NCBI GenBank assembly: GCA_022843385.1
Contig: JALHNT010000050.1
Coordinates: forward strand, 1-52,299
Length of the DNA stretch: 52,299 nucleotides
Direction: 5' to 3'
Origin: Anaerolineae bacterium
GTDB taxonomy: Bacteria; Chloroflexota; Anaerolineae; Aggregatilineales; Phototrophicaceae
Shown here: positions 1 to 6,975 of the stretch, in pieces
Position numbering within the stretch: the first letter of the stretch is position 1
Layout: every line of letters begins with the position of its first letter
Made by a program: the position numbers and the translations under genes
The notes under the pieces: model-generated
The model's input: only the letters and a program-made list of their open reading frames with translations
Told to the model about the DNA's origin: nothing
Databases searched by the model: none

Positions 1-111
1 CTCTGGCAGTCCAAACGTAATCAGACCCAAGTCACCGTCAATTGGCGTTTTACCACCACCGATGCCCGGATCAAACTCAAACGCCTTTACCCTTCTTTTC
101 ATGCTGGTTGA
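1..111 (+). CDS. IS630-type transposase, C-terminal fragment (5' end outside window)
   Basis: Frame 1 is open from the first base to a TGA at 109-111 and gives 36 residues. They include WRFTTTDARIKLKRLYPSF, which closely resembles the C-terminal tail of IS630/Tc1-type transposases (…FTTxDARxKLxRLYP…). The catalytic DDE part lies outside the window, so whether the element is intact cannot be judged. The following gene starts 22 bases after this stop. I see no obvious terminal inverted repeat between them. The identification rests on a short stretch from memory of the family, so confidence is moderate. Confidence 0.55.
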   Translation, partial: LWQSKRNQTQVTVNWRFTTTDARIKLKRLYPSFHAG

Positions 112-133
112 CCCACTAGATCAGGATCAGTTT

Positions 134-1267
134 ATGCGTCGCCTCTTTCGCTCGATAAATCCGAGCGTCCGCATCCTGCTTTCAACCTTTATCTTCGCCC
201 TGCTGCTGTTCGTCTTCATCCTCGTCATCAATCGGGCTGAACCCATCGTGCAAGGGCGGAGCTTCACCCTGGGCGACATCACCAGCCTGACACAGAGCCT
301 CAACTTTGAACCAGAGAGCATCGCCCTGCTGGCGCTGATCCCGACGCTGGAAGTGCTGCCACCGGCCGGCGCGGGTTACGAGGGCAACCTGGTCCGCATC
401 CGCCTCGATGATCTGGGCTATTACGTCTTCGATGCCGATCCCAACCGCGACGTCGATCAATTGTGTCTGGATGAGCTGCGGCTGGGCTATGATTTCAGCG
501 ATCCGCAGATGGGGCAAACCAGCGATGTCCTGATCGGGGTCGATATTCTGGATGGTGCGGAGCCGATGTGTGGCGATCTGGGCCAACCGGTCACCGGAAG
601 CGAAGCGACGTTGTGGATTCGGGCGACGCTTCAGACGCCGCTCAACCGGGCATTGTTCGATGAACTGTATATCGAATTGCCCACCACCAATGTCTTCTAC
701 CGCTATCCCTATGATTCGTTCGATCTGAGCGCCGTCGCCCAGGCATCCTACCGGCTGCTGCGGGGCGACGAGGTGTTAAGCGAAGGGGTGAGTGCGCCGT
801 TCCCGGTGTGGGTCTTTCAGACTGACAGCGAACGCAACTGGAATGTGGAAGTGACGACCCGCGCCGCGACCGTGAGCGCTGAAGCACCATACCCAAGCGA
901 TTTCTTCGGCTTTCTGCGCGACGGCGATTATCTGGCGGCGGACTTCACCTTTGACCGCCCGCTGTTGTTCCGCCTGACGTACCCGCTCCTGATCCTGGCG
1001 ATGATCGTCATCATCTCGCTGCTGCCGTTCGTGCTGGAGCTGGAGCCGCTGCTGGAGATCACGGCCGCGATTCTGTTCGGCATCTTCGGTTTGCGCCAGG
1101 TCATGACTCCGCCCAACAGTCAGGGACAAACCATTCTGGACATCCTGTTCCTGGCGCTGTATGTCGTGTTGGCCTTCACCCTGATCCTGACGGTGACCTC
1201 GCGGGCGCTGGCGGCGCGGCGTTCGGCAAAACGCCCGCCAACCGGGGAAGGGGAGTCCCCAGCATAA
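134..1267 (+). CDS. Membrane protein, DUF4436-like
   Basis: Predicted 377-residue envelope protein. It has an N-terminal transmembrane helix (about residues 11-33, after the basic MRRLFRSINPSVR), a large probably extracytoplasmic beta-rich domain (about 40-290), then three closely spaced hydrophobic helices and a basic tail. The segment ILFGIFGLRQVMTPPNS, followed by a last helix, resembles the C-terminus of DUF4436 proteins. That family has no established function. The start at 134 is chosen because AGGA lies 7 bases upstream and the protein then opens with a positive-inside anchor. In-frame ATGs at 62 and 101 would overlap the upstream transposase tail. The DUF4436 assignment is inference from layout and one motif. 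Confidence 0.7.
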   Translation: MRRLFRSINPSVRILLSTFIFALLLFVFILVINRAEPIVQGRSFTLGDITSLTQSLNFEPESIALLALIPTLEVLPPAGAGYEGNLVRIRLDDLGYYVFDADPNRDVDQLCLDELRLGYDFSDPQMGQTSDVLIGVDILDGAEPMCGDLGQPVTGSEATLWIRATLQTPLNRALFDELYIELPTTNVFYRYPYDSFDLSAVAQASYRLLRGDEVLSEGVSAPFPVWVFQTDSERNWNVEVTTRAATVSAEAPYPSDFFGFLRDGDYLAADFTFDRPLLFRLTYPLLILAMIVIISLLPFVLELEPLLEITAAILFGIFGLRQVMTPPNSQGQTILDILFLALYVVLAFTLILTVTSRALAARRSAKRPPTGEGESPA

Positions 1268-1569
1268 CCGGCCTCAGCGGTGACCGGCGGATGGGTTTCG
1301 CCCGTCGGGGCGACTCGCGCACCGCCGTTACAGCCTCCAAGAAGCCATGGAGGCGAATGTCTCTCTTATCCCATGGCGCTGGGCGATTGGTTTCCTGATC
1401 TTCAAGAGCGACGTTGTTGGCATCCTGACCTGTCTGTTTGCAAAACCCTGTGTCTTTTTGCCTAGCCTAACCCTATATCATGCGACATAGATTGTGTCCC
1501 TACACGGCAATCTGGTTTGACTGATTGGGATCGTTATTCTCCTGGAATAGCCTAAGACCTGCCTTAATC
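1268..1569. other. Intergenic stretch between convergent genes
   Basis: About 300 bases with no convincing gene. It lies between the membrane protein (+) and the aldo/keto reductase (-), whose 3' ends face each other. A short GTGTCCCTAC near 1492 resembles half of the R1 hairpin repeat found elsewhere in the window, but no partner arm is present. No U-tract terminator is evident. Confidence 0.4.
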
Positions 1570-2598
1570 TCACCGCCGGTACTCATCGCCGCAGTCACCG
1601 ATCAGGGCGAACAGGTCGCGTCCACTGCGGCTGGCGGCGTCGATGGCCTGGCGCTCATCGGCAGTCAGGTCGATGGCAAAGACGCGGGCATTCGCGGCGC
1701 GATGCTCGGCCACCCCCAGCCGGGTTCCAGCGATGACGCCGCCGACTGCCGGTTGATCGAGGATGAAGCGCAGGGCGACGGTGGCGAGGCTGACCTGATG
1801 GGCTGCGGCCACCGGGCTGAGCGTCCGCAGCAATTCCTGAAACAATGCCCAACCGCCCCAGGCATCGATCATATTCTTGTACTTGCGCAGGCTGGCGGTG
1901 TTCAGGCTGGCCGATGATGGTTCAGGCTGACCGAGATAACGCTCGGCGAGCAGGCCGCCAGCGACCGTGCCATAGGTGAGCAGGTGGATGTGGTGCTGCT
2001 GGCAGAAGGCGCGCATCTCGACTTCAGGCCGCCGGTCGATCAGCGAATACTGCACCTGATTGGAGACAATGCGGATGCCGTTCTGGACGATGGTCGCCAG
2101 ATGCTCGGTATCGAAGTTGGTCAGCGCCAGATGGCGGATTTTCCCCTCGGCCTGTAAATCGGCCAGGTGCCGGAGCGCATCGAGATAGGCCGAATCGCGG
2201 TAGTCCCACCAGTGGAATTGCAGCAGATCGAGCGTCGCCACCCCCATGCGCTGGCGCGAGACATCGACGGCGGCTTCGACCACCGGGCGCGTCATCCGTC
2301 CAGGGCGGGGAACCCACTTGGTGAAGGCCAGCGACGAGTCGAGGGCAGCCGCGCCATCGCGGGCGGTGAGCTGCTGGCGAAACTGACCGATGAAGTCCTC
2401 GGCTGGGCCGTAATGATCGGCCAGATCCCAGGTGGTGAAGCCAGCATCGTGATAGGCCAGCATATCGCTCAGGGCGCGGCGCGGGTCAATCGTCCCGTGT
2501 GCGCCGGAGACCTGCCACAGGCCGTTGAGGACGCGGCAGATGCGCAGGTCGGGGGTGAGTTGGGTGTAGGCGATGTCGGGCAGCATAGGCAAGTCCAA
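1570..2598 (-). CDS. Aldo/keto reductase
   Basis: A 342-residue cytosolic NAD(P)H-dependent oxidoreductase of the aldo/keto reductase (TIM barrel) family, which reduces carbonyls to alcohols. The catalytic tetrad is recognisable: Asp58 and Tyr63 (TTWDLADHYG), Lys94 (FTKWVPR) and His129 (LLQFHWWD). Later motifs VSNQVQYSLIDRRPE and TYGTVAGGLL match substrate and cofactor loop regions of the family. Length is normal. The natural substrate cannot be read from sequence. An alternative start four codons in (MLPD) is possible. The gene is isolated: a convergent neighbour lies on one side and a 1 kb repeat-rich gap on the other. A repeat-like run begins immediately upstream of its start codon. Confidence 0.88.
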   Translation of the reverse strand: MDLPMLPDIAYTQLTPDLRICRVLNGLWQVSGAHGTIDPRRALSDMLAYHDAGFTTWDLADHYGPAEDFIGQFRQQLTARDGAAALDSSLAFTKWVPRPGRMTRPVVEAAVDVSRQRMGVATLDLLQFHWWDYRDSAYLDALRHLADLQAEGKIRHLALTNFDTEHLATIVQNGIRIVSNQVQYSLIDRRPEVEMRAFCQQHHIHLLTYGTVAGGLLAERYLGQPEPSSASLNTASLRKYKNMIDAWGGWALFQELLRTLSPVAAAHQVSLATVALRFILDQPAVGGVIAGTRLGVAEHRAANARVFAIDLTADERQAIDAASRSGRDLFALIGDCGDEYRR

Positions 2599-2791
2599 TC
2601 GGTAGTTGTTGGTGGGTTAGTTCTTGGTTGTTAGTTCATTGGTTTTCGGTTCGTGTTACTGATGGCATCGGTATGTTGCTGCTGATTTTGCTGATTGGAG
2701 CGCGTCATTCACCGCCAGGACACCAAAACCAAAGAAAGAGATTTTACCGCAGAGTCACGGAGGATATAGAAATACTGAGCGATGATTCACA

Positions 2792-2818
2792 AAATTCGTC
2801 AAATTCGTCAAATTCGTC
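2792..2818. repeat. Tandem 9-mer, AAATTCGTC x3
   Basis: Three exact head-to-tail copies of AAATTCGTC. The related sequences near 3255 and 33205 carry one or two diverged units (ATTCGTCAGATTCG), so this looks like slippage expansion inside a larger dispersed repeat. It is too short and unspaced to be a CRISPR. Confidence 0.8.
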
Positions 2819-3139
2819 AAAGTCACACGTGCTTTTTGTGAACATTTCCCTCATCGGTTGTGTCGTCGTCGTCGTCGTCGGACAGACACCGACATCAGAA
2901 TTCACCGCCAAGACGCCAAGAATTGATGTCTTTTACTTTCAACGTAGCACTCAGCACTTTGAACTTTCAGAGCAGCTATCCGTGAAAAACGCATTCGACC
3001 GAAGGGATGAAAATAGGCTACCAGTGTTAGCCGCTGGGGGCTGAAGCCACCCAGCTAGCGGGAAATACGGTAAGCGCACTAACGGCGCTGGAAAACACTC
3101 TGGAAAGCAGCCCCTTCAGTGGGCTTTGCATCTCTTGGT

Positions 3140-3163
3140 AGCCGAGGGGTTAACCCCTTGGCT
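3140..3163. repeat. 24-base near-perfect palindrome
   Basis: The centre GGGGTTAACCCC is a perfect palindrome and the arms AGCC/GGCT continue it with one mismatched pair. It lies inside a region (about 3020-3190) with further GGCTGAAGCC-type inverted motifs typical of short dispersed palindromic elements. No gene is adjacent, so a regulatory role is not indicated. Confidence 0.6.
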
Positions 3164-3456
3164 GCTGCTGCCGGGTTGCGGGCCCATCTTCAAGCCAGAC
3201 ACAGAGGACATAGAGAAGAATCAGAGGTCTTTTCACTTTGAACTTTCTCGTGTTGATTCACAAGATTCGTCAGATTCGCATCAGTCCTTTTTGCGATTCG
3301 TGAATCATGGCCGTCGGTCAATTCGATTCGGCGGCCAACTTCTCCCCTGAGTTGACCGGCAGGGGTGGTGTAAAGTGCAACGTGCTAAGTAGAAAGCAAC
3401 GAGTAACGAGGATTTCGTCTGTTGACTATCGACTGATGACCGGTGACTACCTTCAG

Positions 3457-3545
3457 TTGTTAAGTTGCACGGGGAAAACAATGCGTTTCCCACAAGAAAC
3501 ATTATAGAACAAAAGGGCTATGGTGTCAAGTACCTGATGGATAGA
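3457..3545 (+). promoter_or_regulatory. Conserved 5' region of the TIR-WD40 gene: hairpin plus TATAGAAC box
   Basis: This block is nearly identical to 33298-33385, upstream of the second TIR gene. It opens with TTGTTAAGTTGCACGGGG. A hairpin follows (GGGAAA 3472-3477 / TTTCCC 3486-3491, 8-base loop), then TATAGAAC (3503-3510) and GGGCTATGGTGTCAAG. In the other copy the stem is GGGGAA/TTCCCC, so its register shifts but pairing is kept. TATAGA could be a -10 element, although no good -35 sits 17 bases upstream. The region ends about 85 bases before the start codon. A shared promoter or control element is inferred; duplication of a larger segment is the alternative. Confidence 0.5.
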
Positions 3546-3628
3546 GGAATGTAGTGCACAGACAAAGGCCTGTTCTTCTCTTTCAGAGGAGCCCACCCTA
3601 TTAGCCACTATCCATCAGGTGCGCTATC

Positions 3629-6600
3629 ATGGGGGAACAGGCAGCGATTAGTGATGGTACATCATCCATGAATGACACTAGCCCAAATTCACTTCGTATC
3701 TTCATCTCCTACGCGCGGGGCGACGGGCGCGAGCTGGCACTGCGATTGCAGGCGGATTTGACCGGCGCAGGACATTCTGTCTGGCTCGACACAAGTGAGG
3801 TTGACGGCGAAGCGAGTTGGTCGGTTGAGATCAAACAGGCGATTGATGAATGCGATTGTCTCCTGGCGCTGCTGGTGCGCAGCGCAAAGGAATCAGAAAT
3901 CTGTCGGGCTGAACAACGGCATGCGTTGCGTAAGCATAAGCGCATCATTTCGCTGTTGCTTCAGGCAGATGCCGAAATACCACCGGATCTAGAAGGCTCC
4001 GCTCATTGGGACTTCAGCCACTCTGAGCGCTATGCCGAGATGTTGACGGCGCTCAAGGCCGATTTGCTCAGCCATGACCTGCTGCCTGCTAGCCATGCGC
4101 GGCTGATTGAGGGCTGGGGTGACCCCTATAACCTGCCGGATGTGTATGCCTGGCAAAACTACGGCTATCACCTCGTCAAGGCCGGGCAGGGCGAACGGCT
4201 GCGGGCGCTGCTGCTCGATCATCGCTGGCTGATGGCGAAGCTGGCGGCCACCGATGTCAACGCGCTGGTGGGGGATTATGATGTGGCCCTCACCCCTGGC
4301 CCCTCTCCCACTGGGCGAGGGGAAACGCGAACCGTCCCTACACCCGACGAGAAGGCGCGGCTTGAACCCCTTCGGCTGATCCGTTCGGCGCTGATGATGA
4401 GCCGTCATGTGCTGCTGGAGGACAAGGACGCGCTGGCGCACCAACTGGTGGGGCGGCTGATGACCTGGCGCAAGACCCAACCGGACATCCGCGCCCTGAC
4501 TGATGCCATCGTCGCCACCGTGCTGGGCTTGTATCCGGTGGATCTCGATAGTGAGTATCCGGTGCTGGATCAGGCCAGCAGCATGTTGATTGCGACACTG
4601 GCGGGACATGCGGGTTTGGTGAATGGCGCGATAGAGCTACGAGATGGGCGGTTGCTCTCGTGGGCGACTGATGGGGCGCTGCGGCTGTGGGGAGCGGATG
4701 GGAATTTGCAGGCAATTCTGACCGGGCATACTGATGGGGTAAAGGGTGCGCTGGAGTTGGATGATGGGCGGCTGCTGTCGTGGTCGGAAGACAAGACTCT
4801 GCGGCTGTGGGGAGCAAATGAGAATTTGCAGGCCGTGTTGGCGGGGCATACAGAGGACGTGAATGGAGTGGTAGAGTTGCGGGATGGGCGATTGCTGTCG
4901 TGGTCGAGTGACAGTACGCTGCGGTTGTGGGGAGCAGATGGAACGGCGCTGATGGAATTTACAGGGCATACAGCTAAGGTAACAGGGGCTCTGGAGTTAC
5001 GGGATGGGCGATTGTTGTCGTGGGCCTGGGATAAGAAGCTGCGACTTTGGGGGGCAGATGGGACAGCACTGAAGGTTCTGGTGGGGCATAAAGACAGAAT
5101 GAGCGGTGCGGCGGAGTTGCGGGATGGTCGTCTCCTGTCGTGGGCTGGCGGCTACAACAACAAAGACCATAACCTACGGTTGTGGGGGGCGGATGGGAGA
5201 TCACTGGGAGAATTGGCGGGTCACATCTGGGGTGTGTATGGGGCAATAGAACTACGTGATGGGCGGCTGCTGTCGTGGTCGAGTGAAGGTACGCTGCGGC
5301 TGTGGACTGTAGATGGGAGTGTGCAGGCAGTGCTTGAGGCGCAACTAGGTGGGGCAAGTGGGGCGAAGGAATTGCGAGATGGGCGGTTGCTGTCATGGTC
5401 GAGGGAAGGGACGTTGCGGCTGTGGGGAGCGGACGGGACGGCGCTGGCGATATTGACAGGGCATACGGATTTTGTGAATGGTGTGATGGAACTGCGGGAC
5501 GGACGGTTTCTCTCGTGGTCATTTGATGAGACGCTGAGGCTGTGGGCAGCGGATGGGACGGCGCTGGCGGAACTGTCGGGTCATACCTGGGGTGTAGATG
5601 GAGCGATAGAATTGCGGGATGGGCGGGTGCTGTCCTGGTCGCCGGATGAGACCCTGCGGCTGTGGGACACAAACGGGATGTCACATATACCTCCCGACGA
5701 GCAAATGCAGCGGGTAAGAGATGTATTGTATCTGCGAGATGGGCGTGTGCTGTCGTGGTCTCATAGTTCTGTCAATAAAGATGGCAAACTGTGGCTGCGA
5801 GGTGCGGATGGTAAGCCCGAGGCGGTGTTGGCTGGGCATACGGATGAAGTGAATGGCATGATGGAGCTGCGGGACGGGCGGCTGTTGTCATGGGCGGAAG
5901 ACTTCACGCTGCGGCTGTGGGGTGCGGATGGTAAGCCCGAGGCGGTGTTGGCTGGGCATACGGATGAAGTGAATGGCGTGGTGGAGCTGCGGGACGGGCG
6001 GCTGTTGTCATGGTCAAGTGACAAGACATTACGCTTATGGGGGCGGGATGGGGCAGCAGTAGCGGAATTCGTTGGGCATAAGGGTGAAGTGACCGGAGCG
6101 CAGGAATTGGCGGATGGTCGGCTGCTATCGAGAGCGCTGGACAAGACACTTCGATTGTGGGACGTGGATGCGAAACTGCTAGCAGTACTTGTCGGACATA
6201 GGCGACCTGTCAGGGAAGTGCTTGAACTAAAAGATGGTCGGCTGCTTTCCTGGGCGCTGGACAAGACACTTCGATTGTGGGCAGCAGATGGGACCTCGCT
6301 GACAAAATTGGTAGGGCATACGGATAGCGTGACTGATGCAATTGAGTTGGCAGATGGGCGACTGTTGTCATGGTGCGCTGGATTATTTGGAAAGAGCAAC
6401 GACTACACCTTGCGACTTTGGGGAGCGGACGGAACGGCGCAGGCGGTATTGACGACGCATATGGATAGTGTGTGGGGCGCATGGGAACTGCGGGATGAGC
6501 GATTGTTGTCGTGGTCGAGAGATGAGACGCTGCGGCTGTGGGGGGCGGACGGGATGCAGCTAGATGTACTGCATGAGTTTGTTGGGGACTATAACCAACG

Positions 6601-6886
6601 CGTTTTCGCGTGGGCGGCGGAACACGGATTTGATGCGATGACACTGTTCTCAGATGATCCGGTATTTCACGGGATGCGGGTGGCCTGGCGTGGGGATCAC
6701 GTTGATCTGTATGACTCGACCAACGGCGCAACGTTGATGTGCTTTCGCAATGATGCATATATCTATGGGTCACCTGTCGTTACGACAAATGGAGAAGCGA
6801 TAGTTGTCGCGGATGCGATGGGCCGGGTGTTATTCCTGCGGTGGTATGGGGGTGAGGCAGGCCAATCTCCCGCTTCGGGTGGATGA
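3629..6886 (+). CDS. TIR - helical linker - WD40 protein lacking NB-ARC
   Basis: A 1085-residue cytosolic protein. Residues 22-150 are a TIR domain (RIFISYARGD; W64 in ASWSVEIKQAI; Glu95 in SEICRAE at the position of the NADase glutamate of active TIRs). About residues 155-320 form the alpha-helical linker found in TIR-NB-ARC-WD40 proteins (AGQGERLRALLLDHRWLMAKL; SALMMSRHVLLEDKDALAHQ). Residues 323-980 hold 16 repeats of about 40 residues with consensus GHTxxVxGxxELRDGRLLSW…TLRLWGADG. A C-terminal cap ending GRVLFLRWYGG follows. Unlike its paralogue at 33533 it has no Walker-bearing NB-ARC. An R2 repeat encodes the loop ALTPGPSPTGRGE at residues 220-232. ATG 3629 has AGGTG 8 bases upstream; ATG 3668 is an alternative. 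NAD-cleaving signalling or defence is inferred from the family. Confidence 0.85.
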   Translation: MGEQAAISDGTSSMNDTSPNSLRIFISYARGDGRELALRLQADLTGAGHSVWLDTSEVDGEASWSVEIKQAIDECDCLLALLVRSAKESEICRAEQRHALRKHKRIISLLLQADAEIPPDLEGSAHWDFSHSERYAEMLTALKADLLSHDLLPASHARLIEGWGDPYNLPDVYAWQNYGYHLVKAGQGERLRALLLDHRWLMAKLAATDVNALVGDYDVALTPGPSPTGRGETRTVPTPDEKARLEPLRLIRSALMMSRHVLLEDKDALAHQLVGRLMTWRKTQPDIRALTDAIVATVLGLYPVDLDSEYPVLDQASSMLIATLAGHAGLVNGAIELRDGRLLSWATDGALRLWGADGNLQAILTGHTDGVKGALELDDGRLLSWSEDKTLRLWGANENLQAVLAGHTEDVNGVVELRDGRLLSWSSDSTLRLWGADGTALMEFTGHTAKVTGALELRDGRLLSWAWDKKLRLWGADGTALKVLVGHKDRMSGAAELRDGRLLSWAGGYNNKDHNLRLWGADGRSLGELAGHIWGVYGAIELRDGRLLSWSSEGTLRLWTVDGSVQAVLEAQLGGASGAKELRDGRLLSWSREGTLRLWGADGTALAILTGHTDFVNGVMELRDGRFLSWSFDETLRLWAADGTALAELSGHTWGVDGAIELRDGRVLSWSPDETLRLWDTNGMSHIPPDEQMQRVRDVLYLRDGRVLSWSHSSVNKDGKLWLRGADGKPEAVLAGHTDEVNGMMELRDGRLLSWAEDFTLRLWGADGKPEAVLAGHTDEVNGVVELRDGRLLSWSSDKTLRLWGRDGAAVAEFVGHKGEVTGAQELADGRLLSRALDKTLRLWDVDAKLLAVLVGHRRPVREVLELKDGRLLSWALDKTLRLWAADGTSLTKLVGHTDSVTDAIELADGRLLSWCAGLFGKSNDYTLRLWGADGTAQAVLTTHMDSVWGAWELRDERLLSWSRDETLRLWGADGMQLDVLHEFVGDYNQRVFAWAAEHGFDAMTLFSDDPVFHGMRVAWRGDHVDLYDSTNGATLMCFRNDAYIYGSPVVTTNGEAIVVADAMGRVLFLRWYGGEAGQSPASGG
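4286..4323 (+). repeat. R2 palindromic repeat inside the TIR-WD40 coding sequence
   Basis: CCCTCACCCCTGGCCCCTC followed by a TCCCACTGGGCGA-type palindrome. It is read in frame as TPGPSPTGRGE. Related copies are at 13211, 29285, 30496, 34546 and 35123. Here it sits in the helical linker, between the DVNALVGDY segment and EPLRLIRSALMMS, where the paralogue at 35374-35405 has only a few residues and no repeat. Confidence 0.75.
4597..6568 (+). repeat. 120-bp tandem array encoding 16 WD40-type blades
   Basis: The period is 120 bases (40 codons), lengthened in blades 5, 10 and 15 by loops such as GGYNNKDH. Units 5801-5890 and 5921-6010 match at all but two positions, which marks a recent single-blade duplication. 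The coding strand is G-rich and C-poor, which leaves long antisense open frames that are not genes. Confidence 0.85.
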
Positions 6887-6975
6887 CGGCGAGTAGCGAA
6901 CCGGGTAGGATCAGAGCAAGGATCAACGATGTAGGGTTGATGTCGTCGTGTCAGGTGGCTGCTAGCGGGTCGCAA

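Larger units (their letters stand above)
2599..3454. repeat. Repeat-rich intergenic region (several short dispersed repeat families)
   Basis: Over 850 bases without a supported gene. Contents in order: a T/G-rich 'GTTGTTAGTTC' type repeat (2604-2645, related to runs after the stops at 13171 and 17222); an 'accgcagagtcacgg' CDS-unlike repeat (about 2745-2765); three exact copies of AAATTCGTC (2792-2818); six GTC triplets (2862-2879); a 'CAGCACTTTGAACTTTC' repeat (about 2950-2970); a 24-base near-palindrome (3140-3163); and an 'AATCAGAGGTCTTTTC' unit (3217-3232) that recurs reversed near 29390-29405. From about 3252 to 3345 the sequence is closely related to 33201-33290, upstream of the other TIR gene. 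Open frames here are built from repeats and lack protein-family character. Confidence 0.7.

Noticed and set aside
2792..2879. CRISPR-like clustering of short repeats
   Set aside because: The 9-mers are directly adjacent and have no spacers, the GTC run is a simple repeat, and no cas gene is present.
2628..3044. 138-codon frame in the repeat-rich gap
   Set aside because: It consists of repeat-encoded peptides (NSSNSSNSS, VVVVVG) and has no homologue-like motif.
4974..5684. Antisense frames through both WD40 arrays
   Set aside because: The G-rich 120-base repeats lack stop codons on the opposite strand. The products are Pro/Ser/His repeats without family character.
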